A stretch of 64,000 bases of DNA from Ferdinandcohnia sp047238305. Its GTDB lineage: Bacteria; Bacillota; Bacilli; Bacillales; Bacillaceae_L. Numbering within the stretch: position 1 is the first letter of the stretch; each line of letters opens with the position of its first letter. Shown here one piece after another: positions 40,982 to 49,807 of this stretch. The DNA lies in NCBI RefSeq assembly GCF_047238305.1, contig NZ_JBDFMO010000001.1:2108001-2172000 (forward strand). The letters run 5' to 3'. The notes beneath the pieces are model-generated. The model worked only from the letters and a program-made list of their open reading frames with translations, was not told where the DNA came from and made no database searches. The position numbers and the translations under genes were made by a program.

Positions 40982-42259
40982 ATGAGCAGCATAGTGACAG
41001 AATGGAAAACACAATACAAATCATACAATCAAAATATTAAACTATTTATTTTAGCGACCATTTTTACACAGCTAGGCATGGGTATGTTTACAATCATGTA
41101 TAACTTTTATGTGCGAGAACTGGGCTACTCTGAGCAAACGAATGGAACTATTATCGCCATGACAGCATTGGCATCTGCCATTATATTAGTTCCCGCAGGT
41201 CTTATGAGTGATAAATTTGGTAGAAAAAAAGTGATGGTACTAGGTGTTGCTGTTTCAACAATAGCCTTCTTTGCTAGAAGTATATTGGATGTGGAACAGT
41301 TATTGATAGCAACTGCATTTTTAACAGGATTGTCGACGGCTTTTATCCAGGTATCCGGTGTCCCATGGTTGGCCGAAAACTCTTCTTCTTCACAAAGGGT
41401 TCATCTTTTTAGCTTTCATTCGGCAATCATGATGATTGCCCAGGTTGTTGGAAACATTGCAGGCGGGGCATTGTCTGACACCTTCCAATTTATTTTTCAT
41501 ATGAGCGGACTTTGGAGTGTTAGAATCACGCTGTTAATTGCAACGATCATCTATGTTGCAGGAATTCTACCAATCATTAAAATGAATGAACAACGCAGAC
41601 AACAACCAAAAATGAAAACAGTAGAATCTTTTGGTCAAAAATTAAAAACCAATAAATCGCAAATCAAATTAATTGCTATGTTTGCCATAGCACAAATGAT
41701 CATAGGATTTGGTTCTGGATTAGTCATTCCTTATCTCAATTTATATTTTGCAGATCGCTTTCTAGCAAGCAATACGATAATCGGACTTATTCTCTCATTG
41801 GGACAAGCTGCAACTGCAATTGCAATGATTATCGGACCCATTATTGTGAGTAAGGTTGGGGAAGTACGTGCGGTGGTGTATTTGCAATTATCCTCACTTC
41901 CATTCCTTCTACTAACAGGGTATACGGAAAATTTATACATAGCAGCCATCGCCTTTTTATTTAGGCAAGCATTAATGAATGCGGGTAACCCGATTCAAGC
42001 TTCTCTTGTTATGGGAAGAGTGAACGATTCGATGAAGGGTCTTGCGAATTCAGTGAATCAAATGGTGTTTTCATTAGGATGGGCACTAATGGGACCTGTA
42101 TCGACGTCAATCGTAATGATACATGGAGCTTATTGGGGCTATGCATATGTGTTTACAATTACTTCAGTTTTATATCTAATCGGGTCGCTATATTTCCTAC
42201 TTGTATTCAGTAGAAAATCCTTTCGTAATGAGGAAAAACAAGTAGCAAAAATATCATAA
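40982..42259 (+). CDS. MFS transporter
   Basis: This 425-residue major facilitator superfamily protein has twelve predicted helices and the loop motif GLMSDKFGRKKVMV (about residues 75-90). The substrate is unknown; drug or sugar efflux are both possible. The ATG at 40982 is preferred because GGAG sits 5 nt before it; ATG 40970 has no site. It is located between yusE and metY and is not under the S-box riboswitch, which begins downstream. Confidence 0.85.
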   Translation: MSSIVTEWKTQYKSYNQNIKLFILATIFTQLGMGMFTIMYNFYVRELGYSEQTNGTIIAMTALASAIILVPAGLMSDKFGRKKVMVLGVAVSTIAFFARSILDVEQLLIATAFLTGLSTAFIQVSGVPWLAENSSSSQRVHLFSFHSAIMMIAQVVGNIAGGALSDTFQFIFHMSGLWSVRITLLIATIIYVAGILPIIKMNEQRRQQPKMKTVESFGQKLKTNKSQIKLIAMFAIAQMIIGFGSGLVIPYLNLYFADRFLASNTIIGLILSLGQAATAIAMIIGPIIVSKVGEVRAVVYLQLSSLPFLLLTGYTENLYIAAIAFLFRQALMNAGNPIQASLVMGRVNDSMKGLANSVNQMVFSLGWALMGPVSTSIVMIHGAYWGYAYVFTITSVLYLIGSLYFLLVFSRKSFRNEEKQVAKIS

Positions 42260-42260
42260 T

Positions 42261-42341
42261 ATGTCATATTTCCCGGGAAAAAAGAAGTAAATAAACGATG
42301 CATGTATAAATTTGTTTCAAATATGTGTCGAAATATGACAT
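42261..42341. repeat. 12-bp inverted repeat pair downstream of the MFS gene
   Basis: ATGTCATATTTC (42261-42272) and GAAATATGACAT (42330-42341) are perfect inverse copies with a 57-nt interior. The first arm runs into TTTCCCGGGAAA. No T run follows. Possibly an mRNA 3' structure or an operator pair. Confidence 0.5.
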
Positions 42342-42447
42342 GAAATTTCAAATTGCTCATTTTTTCTAAAAATTCTTATTGACATATAATAGAAAAAGGT
42401 TTAGCATGATATTAACTTGTTAAAGTAATAAATTTCATATTGAAAAT

Positions 42448-42546
42448 CTTATCTAGAGTGGCGGAGGGAATGGCCCTATGAAGCCCGGCAACCGGTAATT
42501 TACACGGTGCTAATTCCAACAGACATTTTTTGTCTGAAAGATAAGA
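42448..42546 (+). promoter_or_regulatory. SAM (S-box) riboswitch 1 controlling metY
   Basis: Aptamer with conserved SAM-I elements: CTTATC P1 5' strand, TAGAGTGGCGGAGGGA, GGCCCTATGAAGCCCGGCAACC, GGTGCTAATTCC, a variable hairpin (CAGACA/TGTCTG) and the P1 3' strand AGATAAGA. The expression platform follows. When SAM is bound, P1 forms and the downstream terminator is free to form, so metY is off; SAM scarcity permits the antiterminator. Confidence 0.96.
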
Positions 42547-42564
42547 AGAGAAATCGTACATACA

Positions 42565-42589
42565 CCTCTTCTTATCGAAGAGGTTTTTT
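42565..42589 (+). terminator. Riboswitch 1 terminator
   Basis: CCTCTTC, TTATC loop, GAAGAGG, then six T. The antiterminator is GATAAGAAGAG (42540-42550) pairing with CTCTTCTTATC (42566-42576), an exact 11-bp match that competes with both P1 and this stem. Confidence 0.94.
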
Positions 42590-42623
42590 ATTTATATAAA
42601 CAAAACAAAAGGGAGAGATTCAA

Positions 42624-43946
42624 ATGACTGAGAAACAAAAAAACTATAGACCAGAGACAATTGCTGTCCATGGAGGTCTTGAAGCAGATCCAGTAACAGG
42701 TGCAAGAGCCGTACCAATCTATCAATCAAATGCATTTAAATTTAATACAACTGAACATGCAGCAAATCTATTTGGACTTAAGGAAAATGGATATATTTAT
42801 ACGCGTATTCACAACCCAACTACAACTGTTTTTGAAGAAAGAGTTGCACAATTAGAGGGTGGCGTTGGTGCATTAGCTGTTTCTAGTGGAATGGCTGCGA
42901 TTACCACAGCTATTTTGAATATTGCGGGTGCAGGAGATGAGATTGTCTCTGCTTCTACACTTTATGGTGGAACATATAACTTATTTGCGAATACACTTCC
43001 TAAATATGGAATTAAGACACATTTAGTAGAACCTAATAATCCAGAAAACTTCCGTCAAGCCATAACGCCAAATACAAAGGCGATTTTTGCTGAAACAATC
43101 GGAAATCCAAGCTTAGATATTCTTGATATTGAAGCAGTAGCAAATATTGCTCATGAAGCAGGAATTCCATTAATTATTGACAATACATTTGCGACACCAT
43201 ACTTATGTCGTCCAATTGAGCATGGAGCAGATATCGTTATTCATTCCGCAACAAAATGGTTACTAGGTAATGGTACAACAATGGGTGGAATTATTGTGGA
43301 TGGGGGTAAATTCGATTGGAATTCACCAAAATTCCCTGGATTTACAACACCAGATCCAAGCTACCATGATCTAGTCTATGCTGATGCTTTAGGACCTGTA
43401 GCTTATATCATTAAAGCAAGAGTTCAACTTCTTCGTGATTTAGGTCCAGCTTTAAGTCCTTTTAATTCATTCCAATTTAACCTTGGTCTTGAAACATTAC
43501 ACGTTCGTATGAAAGAGCATATTGCAAATACGAAAAAAGTTGTTTCATATCTTAAAAATCATCCTGGGGTTGAATGGGTACTGTATCCTGGTGAGGACGA
43601 TCACCCGAACAAACAATTAGCTGATAAATATTTACCAAAAGGTGCAGGTTCAGTTGTTGTGTTTGGTATTAAAGGTGGTAGAGAAGCGGGTGAGAAGCTA
43701 ATTAATAATGTTGAGCTTTGGTCACATGTTGCAAACGTTGGTGACGCAAAGAGTTTGATTATTCATCCAGCTAGCACAACACACCAGCAATTAAGCCCGG
43801 AAGATTTAAAGTTGTCTGGTGTTACGGAAGACTTAGTTCGCTTATCTGTTGGAATCGAAAATATTGAAGATATTTTAGAAGATTTAGAGCAAGCCATTAA
43901 AGTAGCTAATGGAACAAGTTCTGTTTCACCATTGCCTACAGCTTAA
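42624..43946 (+). CDS. metY: O-acetylhomoserine sulfhydrylase / homocysteine synthase
   Basis: This 440-residue Cys/Met-metabolism PLP enzyme makes homocysteine from O-acetylhomoserine and sulfide. Motifs are TIAVHGGLEADPVTGARAVP, YTRIHNPTTTVFEERVAQLE (short excerpts), VSSGMAAIT, and the PLP-lysine in DIVIHSATKWLLGNGTT. A central insertion with PDPSYHDLVYAD typical of MetY distinguishes it from cystathionine lyases. GGGAGA precedes the ATG. It is the only gene behind S-box 1, so it is derepressed when SAM is low. Confidence 0.94.
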   Translation: MTEKQKNYRPETIAVHGGLEADPVTGARAVPIYQSNAFKFNTTEHAANLFGLKENGYIYTRIHNPTTTVFEERVAQLEGGVGALAVSSGMAAITTAILNIAGAGDEIVSASTLYGGTYNLFANTLPKYGIKTHLVEPNNPENFRQAITPNTKAIFAETIGNPSLDILDIEAVANIAHEAGIPLIIDNTFATPYLCRPIEHGADIVIHSATKWLLGNGTTMGGIIVDGGKFDWNSPKFPGFTTPDPSYHDLVYADALGPVAYIIKARVQLLRDLGPALSPFNSFQFNLGLETLHVRMKEHIANTKKVVSYLKNHPGVEWVLYPGEDDHPNKQLADKYLPKGAGSVVVFGIKGGREAGEKLINNVELWSHVANVGDAKSLIIHPASTTHQQLSPEDLKLSGVTEDLVRLSVGIENIEDILEDLEQAIKVANGTSSVSPLPTA

Positions 43947-44055
43947 GTTTTACTTTGGTACATTAGTCACAACTTTTTCATTGACACCCTAAATGACAGA
44001 TGATAAGATAATTCTCGTGTTATTTAGGACGATATTACATGTAAATATATGATGA

Positions 44056-44162
44056 CTCTTATTTAGAGTGGTGGAGGGATGTGCCCGATGAAACCCAGCA
44101 ACCGTCAACATTTGTTGAAAAGGTGCCAATTCACACAAAGCAAAGGCTTTGGAAGATGAGAG
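44056..44162 (+). promoter_or_regulatory. SAM (S-box) riboswitch 2 controlling metNIQ
   Basis: A second full SAM-I aptamer: CTCTTAT, TAGAGTGGTGGAGGGA, GCCCGATGAAACCCAGCAACC, a longer P3 stem (GTCAACATTTGTTGAAAAGG), GGTGCCAATTC, a variable hairpin (AAAGC/GCTTT) and AGATGAGAG closing P1. Location is 126 nt before metN. Confidence 0.96.
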
Positions 44163-44181
44163 GAAGGAATCACTGAATTGT

Positions 44182-44214
44182 GCCTTTCTGCTCGTTTATG
44201 CAGAAAGGCTTTTT
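44182..44214 (+). terminator. Riboswitch 2 terminator
   Basis: GCCTTTCTGC, an 8-nt loop and GCAGAAAGGC, then five T. AGGAAGG (44161-44167) can pair with CCTTTCT inside the left arm as part of an antiterminator. Confidence 0.94.
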
Positions 44215-44288
44215 CAATTATTTTCGTTAATTATTTACTATATCGCATAAACTAAACATAGTTTTCTTTGGATAGAAGGTGTGACTAC

Positions 44289-45314
44289 ATGATAACACTG
44301 AAAAATGTGTCGAAGATATATAAAACAAAAGCAAATTCTGTTACAGCTGTTAACGGTATTGATTTAGAGATCAATGAAGGTGAAATCTTTGGAATCATCG
44401 GTTACAGTGGAGCAGGTAAAAGCTCACTTATCCGCCTGCTGAATGGGCTCGAAACGCCAACTGAGGGAGACATTTCAGTTGCTGGTCATAATATCACCGC
44501 CGTTAAAGGAAAAGCATTACGCGATGCGCGTAAAGAAATAAGTATGATTTTTCAACATTTCAACCTTTTATGGTCTCGAACCGTGAGGGAAAATATTTCA
44601 TTTCCCCTTGAAATTGCAAAAGTTCCAAAAGCAAAACGGGATGAGAGAGTTACAGAACTTATTAAGCTGGTTGGTTTAGAAGGAAGAGAAGATGCTTATC
44701 CTTCACAGCTCAGTGGTGGTCAAAAACAAAGGGTAGGAATCGCACGGGCACTAGCTAACAACCCAAAGGTTTTGCTTTGTGATGAAGCAACATCTGCGTT
44801 AGATCCACAAACAACGGACTCGATTTTGGACTTGCTTGTCGATATTAATGAACGTTTAGGATTAACGATTGTGTTGATTACTCATGAAATGCATGTTATC
44901 CGTAAAATTTGTCACCGTGTTGCCGTGATGGAAAATGGAGAAATTGTCGAGCAGGGCCGAGTTTTGGATGTATTTAAAAAGCCTCAAGCTCAAATAACAA
45001 AACGTTTCGTGCAGCAAGTAACAGAGCCTGAGGAAACAAAAGAAATGATTGAGCATTTGCTTGATCTTTATCCAAATGGAAGAGTGGTTCAGCTCACTTT
45101 TGTTGGGGAAGATGCAGAAAAGCCATTAATTACTACTTTAATCCGAGACTTTAAAGTTGAAGTGAATATTTTACAAGGAAAGATTTCTCAAACCCAAAAT
45201 GGATCTTACGGAACATTATTTATTCATCTTGCTGGTGAACTGAATGAAGTCACTTCAGCCATTGAATTTATTCGGGAGCAACGAGTAGAAGCTGAGGTGA
45301 TTGAAAATGCTTGA
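44289..45314 (+). CDS. metN: Methionine ABC transporter ATPase
   Basis: This 341-residue ATPase has Walker A GYSGAGKSS, signature LSGGQKQR, Walker B LLCDEATSALDP, and a C-terminal NIL regulatory domain (about residues 265-341) that binds methionine and inhibits transport. Start is ATG 44289 with GAAGGTG upstream; a TTG-initiated extension from 44268 is unlikely. The end overlaps the permease gene start. Controlled by S-box 2. Confidence 0.95.
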   Translation: MITLKNVSKIYKTKANSVTAVNGIDLEINEGEIFGIIGYSGAGKSSLIRLLNGLETPTEGDISVAGHNITAVKGKALRDARKEISMIFQHFNLLWSRTVRENISFPLEIAKVPKAKRDERVTELIKLVGLEGREDAYPSQLSGGQKQRVGIARALANNPKVLLCDEATSALDPQTTDSILDLLVDINERLGLTIVLITHEMHVIRKICHRVAVMENGEIVEQGRVLDVFKKPQAQITKRFVQQVTEPEETKEMIEHLLDLYPNGRVVQLTFVGEDAEKPLITTLIRDFKVEVNILQGKISQTQNGSYGTLFIHLAGELNEVTSAIEFIREQRVEAEVIENA

Positions 45315-46011
45315 ACAATTCCAGGAACTTCTTAAATGGGAAAAACAGGTGAATGATTATCAAACATTAAATTGGGGAAATCTCTGGATAGCAACCCAAG
45401 AGACTTTGTATATGACCGCAATTTCGGTGCTTGCAACTTTTATAATAGGTTTATTTTTAGGATTGGTTCTCTTTTTAACGGATAAAGGTAATGCGTGGGA
45501 AAATTCTGTGGTAAATCGAATTGTATCTGCACTTGTTAATATATTTCGATCCATACCATTTATTATTCTTATTGTATTATTAATACCTTTTACGAAAATT
45601 GTAATGGGTTCAATGCTAGGACCTAGTGCTGCATTACCATCCTTAATTATAGGATCGGCACCTTTTTACGCAAGAATGGTTGAAATTGCTTTACGTGAAA
45701 TAGATAAAGGTGTAATCGAGGCTTCTCATTCTATGGGAGCCACTAACTTAACCATCATTTTTAAAGTATTAATTCCAGAATCCCTACCCGCTTTAATTTC
45801 AGGGATAACAGTTACTGCGATTTCATTAGTAAGCTTTACCGCTATGGCAGGTGTTATTGGAGCCGGTGGATTAGGTCATTTTGCTTATTTATATGGTTTC
45901 CAGAGTAACAAACCGGTCATTACCTTTATCGCTACTATTGCGATATTAATTTTGGTATTTATCATTCAATTTGTGGGTGATTTCTTTACAAAACAAACAG
46001 ACAAGAGATAA
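45307..46011 (+). CDS. metI: Methionine ABC transporter permease
   Basis: This 234-residue inner membrane protein has five hydrophobic helices and the EAA loop region (IDKGVIEASHSMGATN) that contacts MetN. ATG 45307 lies 6 nt after GAGGTGA; the gene overlaps metN by 8 nt. Also called metP in B. subtilis. Confidence 0.94.
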   Translation: MLEQFQELLKWEKQVNDYQTLNWGNLWIATQETLYMTAISVLATFIIGLFLGLVLFLTDKGNAWENSVVNRIVSALVNIFRSIPFIILIVLLIPFTKIVMGSMLGPSAALPSLIIGSAPFYARMVEIALREIDKGVIEASHSMGATNLTIIFKVLIPESLPALISGITVTAISLVSFTAMAGVIGAGGLGHFAYLYGFQSNKPVITFIATIAILILVFIIQFVGDFFTKQTDKR

Positions 46012-46025
46012 CAGGAGGAACACAA

Positions 46026-46868
46026 ATGAAAAAATTACTTTTTATTTTATTAGTTGGACTACTAACACTTACATTAGCTGCTTGTGGGTCAAGTGATAAG
46101 ACAGATGAGGGTGGAGACACGAAAGAAGCTGAAGGAAATAAAGAACTAATCGTTGGTGCATCAGCAGTTCCACATGCCGAAGTTCTTGAACAAGCAAAAC
46201 CTTTATTAAAGGAAAAGGGAATTGACCTTAAAATTGAAGTGTTTACAGATTACATTTTACCGAACGTAGCACTTCATGAAAAAGAACTTGATGCAAACTA
46301 TTTTCAAACACCTGGTTATTTAGAGTTACAACTAGAGGAAAATCCGGATTTTGATTTTGTAAGTGTTGGAGAAATTCATAAAGAGCCAATTGGAATTTAT
46401 TCTAAAAAATATAAAAGTTTAAAAGAGCTTCCTGATGGAGCAAAAATTATCATGAGCAACTCATTCAGTGACCATGGTCGTATTTTACCAATTTTTGAAA
46501 GAGAAGGTGTCATCAAACTTAAAGAGGGTGTTGGTAATCAAGCACGAGTTGAAGACATCGTCGAAAATCCAAAAAATCTAGATTTCTCAACATTGATTGA
46601 AGCAAAACTTCTTGCTACTTCATTTGAAAATGGAGAAGGCGACGCGGTTGTAATTAACACAAACTATGCACTTGAGGGTGGCGTAAATATCGCTGAGGAT
46701 GGCATTGCCTTTGAAGGGGACGATGTGGTTCCTGCAAACTTAGTCGTTGTTAACAAAGGTGACGAAGACCGCGAAGAAATCAAAGCATTAGTTGAGGTAT
46801 TGAAATCTGAAGAAATTCAGAAATTCATTGAAGAAAAATATGCTGGCGCAGTTACGACTGTAAAATAA
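46026..46868 (+). CDS. metQ: Methionine-binding lipoprotein
   Basis: This 280-residue NlpA-type lipoprotein has lipobox TLAAC (Cys20) and the family pattern LIVGASAVPHAEVLEQAKPL near residue 42. It also has DANYFQTPGYLE and YALEGGVN. Binds D/L-methionine for MetNI. AGGAGG lies 8 nt before the ATG and the gene is 14 nt after metI. Terminator follows. Confidence 0.95.
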   Translation: MKKLLFILLVGLLTLTLAACGSSDKTDEGGDTKEAEGNKELIVGASAVPHAEVLEQAKPLLKEKGIDLKIEVFTDYILPNVALHEKELDANYFQTPGYLELQLEENPDFDFVSVGEIHKEPIGIYSKKYKSLKELPDGAKIIMSNSFSDHGRILPIFEREGVIKLKEGVGNQARVEDIVENPKNLDFSTLIEAKLLATSFENGEGDAVVINTNYALEGGVNIAEDGIAFEGDDVVPANLVVVNKGDEDREEIKALVEVLKSEEIQKFIEEKYAGAVTTVK

Positions 46869-46875
46869 TTTTTGA

Positions 46876-46907
46876 AAAAGAAGCTTGCCAATTGGTAAGC
46901 TTCTTTT
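46876..46907 (+). terminator. Terminator of metNIQ
   Basis: GAAGCTTGCC and GGTAAGCTTC pair around AATT and continue into flanking A and T runs. Confidence 0.9.
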
Positions 46908-47012
46908 CAATTCTTGAATATTCGGGAGGAATACAAAGGAATCTGCCTTAATTATATATCTCGTGATTATCATAATCCCTTACAACTAAATAAGAGGAGG
47001 TAGCTTAAATTA

Positions 47013-47090
47013 TTGCGTTTTCTCGCCGTTGTGGTAAAAAGTGGACAGTGTTACCATTATAACCGTGTTAAGAAAACACGACAAAAATGA
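47013..47090 (+). CDS. Possible 25-residue leader peptide
   Basis: A TTG codon 12 nt after AGGAGG opens a short frame (LRFLAVVVKSGQCYHYNRVK, then KTRQK and TGA). The stop is followed in the same frame by the next small gene, whose ribosome binding site overlaps this stop. Either a leader peptide, the first half of one gene broken by a TGA, or a chance frame. I do not recognise it. Confidence 0.3.
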   Translation: MRFLAVVVKSGQCYHYNRVKKTRQK

Positions 47091-47102
47091 AGGGATTGGT
47101 TC

Positions 47103-47291
47103 ATTATCAATCGAATCCGTTTAAACTATACGGGCGAAATGGAAAAGGCAATGCATCAGGCACATGGAATTGGTTATGAGGACTATTGTCGAAAATTCAA
47201 GGAACGTTTACGAGTGGAGAAAACCCGTGAACAAGAATATAAGCAAGGTCGAATGATTGTTTCTCAATTTGATCGAAAAGTTCATTTTTAA
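47103..47291 (+). CDS. Small unknown protein with probable ATT start
   Basis: The frame encodes about 62 residues (NRIRLNYTGEMEKAMHQAHG, then IGYEDYCRKFKERLRVEKTR and a charged tail). It is hydrophilic, helical and has one Cys. ATT 47103 has AAGGG 8 nt upstream and is the best-placed start; ATG 47139 would give 50 residues but no ribosome binding site. A strong terminator follows at 47307. I do not recognise the family. Codon choice resembles neighbouring genes. It lies between metQ and the suf operon. Confidence 0.5.
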   Translation: MINRIRLNYTGEMEKAMHQAHGIGYEDYCRKFKERLRVEKTREQEYKQGRMIVSQFDRKVHF

Positions 47292-47306
47292 ATAGAAATT
47301 CGAGCG

Positions 47307-47334
47307 AAAAACCCAGTGCCCAACACTGGGTTTT
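47307..47334 (+). terminator. Terminator of the small unknown gene
   Basis: AAAACCCAGTG and CACTGGGTTTT form an 11-bp stem with a 6-nt loop. It gives independent support that the region 46980-47335 is transcribed. Confidence 0.85.
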
Positions 47335-47598
47335 CATATAGAATGAATTCACTAAATGTGTGAAAAATAAGCCAAGGGATAAAAGCAATATATAGAAGAG
47401 CGTTTATCCCCTTCGTCCTTACATATCTTATTAATTTATGTTATCTTAATGATGGACAAGTTTTAAGGAAGAAATAACGTAATCAGATCTTATGGTCATT
47501 CTCAAAAAATGATTGAAATTCATAATCAATAGTCAATCATCTCATTGTCAAAAATGTAATCTTATTCGCAATGTGTAAAGGTTGATAACACTTTGAAT
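47335..47598. other. Non-coding gap before the suf promoter
   Basis: No gene, hairpin or known regulatory element is seen; AT-rich. Confidence 0.5.
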
Positions 47599-47627
47599 TT
47601 GTTATAAGATTGTAATGAGAATAAAAT
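47599..47627 (+). promoter_or_regulatory. Candidate SigA promoter of the suf operon
   Basis: TTGTTA (47599-47604), a 17-nt spacer and TAAAAT (47622-47627), 69 nt before the sufC start. Confidence 0.6.
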
Positions 47628-47696
47628 GAGAATAGAGTTTTGACGTTATTTGTCAATTCTATACAAAATATTTTTTGTTTAATGGAGGTAGTAGTT

Positions 47697-48482
47697 ATGG
47701 CAGGATCTACTTTAGTAATAAAGGATCTTCATGTCGAAATCGAAGGCAAGGAGATTTTAAAGGGAGTAAACCTTGAAATAAAAGGCGGAGAAATTCACGC
47801 AATCATGGGACCGAATGGTACAGGTAAATCAACTTTATCATCTGCAATCATGGGTCATCCTAAATATGAGGTTACAAGTGGTAGCGTTACTTTAGATGGA
47901 GAAGATGTATTAGAAATGGAAGTGGATGAGCGTGCACGCGCTGGTCTTTTCTTAGCTATGCAATATCCAAGTGAAATCAATGGTGTGACAAATGCGGACT
48001 TCCTACGTTCTGCGATTAATGCACGTCGTGAAGAAGGCGATGAAATCTCACTAATGAAATTCATCCGTACAATGGATAAAAACATGGAATACCTAGAAAT
48101 GGATCCTGACATGGCTCAGCGTTATTTAAACGAAGGCTTCTCAGGTGGAGAAAAGAAACGTAATGAAATCCTACAATTAATGATGCTCGAGCCTAAGATT
48201 GCAATTCTTGACGAGATTGACTCAGGACTTGACATTGATGCATTGAAGGTTGTTTCTAAAGGAATTAATGAAATGCGCGGAGAAGAGTTTGGTTGCCTAA
48301 TCATCACTCACTACCAACGCTTACTTAACTATATTACACCGGATAAGGTACATGTCATGATGCAAGGACGTATTGTGAAATCTGGTGGTCCAGAGCTTGC
48401 ACAACGTCTAGAAGCAGAAGGATATGATTGGATCAAGCAAGAACTAGGAATTGAAGATGAAACTGTAGATCAAGAAGCGTAA
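47697..48482 (+). CDS. sufC: Fe-S cluster assembly ATPase SufC
   Basis: This 261-residue ABC-type ATPase has Walker A GPNGTGKST, signature FSGGEKKR, Walker B AILDEIDSGLDIDALKVVS and the H-loop HYQRLL. It drives the SufBD scaffold. ATG 47697 follows GGAGG; a frame extension to 47640 would have no such site. First gene of sufCDSUB. Confidence 0.96.
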   Translation: MAGSTLVIKDLHVEIEGKEILKGVNLEIKGGEIHAIMGPNGTGKSTLSSAIMGHPKYEVTSGSVTLDGEDVLEMEVDERARAGLFLAMQYPSEINGVTNADFLRSAINARREEGDEISLMKFIRTMDKNMEYLEMDPDMAQRYLNEGFSGGEKKRNEILQLMMLEPKIAILDEIDSGLDIDALKVVSKGINEMRGEEFGCLIITHYQRLLNYITPDKVHVMMQGRIVKSGGPELAQRLEAEGYDWIKQELGIEDETVDQEA

Positions 48483-48499
48483 GCGTTAGGAGGATTATT

Positions 48500-49807
48500 A
48501 TGACAATCGATACGAAATTACCATTTGATAAAGAGTATGTCAGAGGTTTTTCGTCTTCTCTTGGTGAACCAAGTTGGCTACAGGACCTTCGCTTACAAGC
48601 TCTTGAAAAAGCAGAAGACCTTCCAATGCCAAGACCAGATAAAACAAAAATTGATAAATGGAACTTTACTCAATTCGCAAACCATGTTGTAGAAAGTGCT
48701 CCATATCACTCAATTGACGAATTACCAGAAGAAATTAAATCTTTAATTCATGTTGAAGAAGAAAAGAATATATATATTCAACGAAACAATACACCAGCAT
48801 TTATTTCTTTAACTGAAGATGTAAAAGCAAGCGGTGTAATTTTTACAGATATTCATACAGCTGCTCGTGAACATGGTGAACTTCTTCAAAAATACTTTAT
48901 GACAGAAGCTGTTAAGGTTGACGAACACCGTCTAACTGCATTACATGCAGCATTAGTAAATGGTGGTGCATTCGTTTACGTACCTAAAAATGTTGAAGTA
49001 TCTGTTCCACTACATGCTGTATTTATTCAAGAAAACGGCGAAGTGGCTACTTTTAACCATGTAATTGTTGTGGCTGAAGATAATAGTTCTGTTACTTATG
49101 TTGAAAACTATATTTCAACTGCAGACTCTGTTAATACAGTTGTAAACATTGTGTCTGAGGTCATTGCAGGTAGCAATGCGAAGGTAACCTATGGTGCTGT
49201 AGATGCCCTAGCAACAGGAAATACAACCTATGTAACTCGTCGTGGGGTCATCGGCCGTGATAGTAAAATCGAATGGGCTCTTGGACTCATGAATGATGGG
49301 GATACGATCTCAGAAAATATCACGAATTTAGTAGGTGATGGTTCGTTTGCGGATACGAAGACAGTTGTTGTTGGTCGTGGCGAACAAAAGCAAAACTTCA
49401 CTACAAGAATTACGCACCATGGTAAAAATTCAGAAGGTTATATTCTAAAACATGGTGTAATGAAAGACAGCGCCAGCTCGATCTTCAATGGTATTGGACA
49501 TATTGAACATGGTGCTTCTAAATCAAATGCAGAACAAGAATCAAGAGTATTGATGCTTAGCGAAAAAGCTCGTGGAGATGCAAACCCAATTTTACTTATT
49601 GACGAAGATGATGTAACAGCAGGTCACGCTGCATCGGTTGGTAGGGTTGACCCAGTACAATTATATTATTTAATGAGCCGTGGTATTCCGCAGACGGAAG
49701 CTGAACGCTTAGTGATTCATGGATTCCTTGCACCAGTTGTCAACCAACTTCCAATTGAAGGTGTTAAAAAGCAACTAGTTGAGGTAATCGAAAGGAAAGT
49801 AAGATAA
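48500..49807 (+). CDS. sufD: Fe-S cluster assembly scaffold SufD
   Basis: This 435-residue protein has a right-handed beta-helix core (about 150-400) and the SufBD C-terminal LMLSEKARGDANPILLIDED and HAASVGRVDPVQLYYLMSRG regions. It partners SufB. AGGAGG lies before the ATG. The last base of its stop codon is the first base of sufS. Confidence 0.95.
   Translation: MTIDTKLPFDKEYVRGFSSSLGEPSWLQDLRLQALEKAEDLPMPRPDKTKIDKWNFTQFANHVVESAPYHSIDELPEEIKSLIHVEEEKNIYIQRNNTPAFISLTEDVKASGVIFTDIHTAAREHGELLQKYFMTEAVKVDEHRLTALHAALVNGGAFVYVPKNVEVSVPLHAVFIQENGEVATFNHVIVVAEDNSSVTYVENYISTADSVNTVVNIVSEVIAGSNAKVTYGAVDALATGNTTYVTRRGVIGRDSKIEWALGLMNDGDTISENITNLVGDGSFADTKTVVVGRGEQKQNFTTRITHHGKNSEGYILKHGVMKDSASSIFNGIGHIEHGASKSNAEQESRVLMLSEKARGDANPILLIDEDDVTAGHAASVGRVDPVQLYYLMSRGIPQTEAERLVIHGFLAPVVNQLPIEGVKKQLVEVIERKVR

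Noticed and set aside
47013..47291. Selenocysteine or stop read-through joining the two small frames
   Set aside because: No SECIS-like structure is evident after the TGA and the second frame has its own ribosome binding site; a leader plus gene or a broken gene is simpler.
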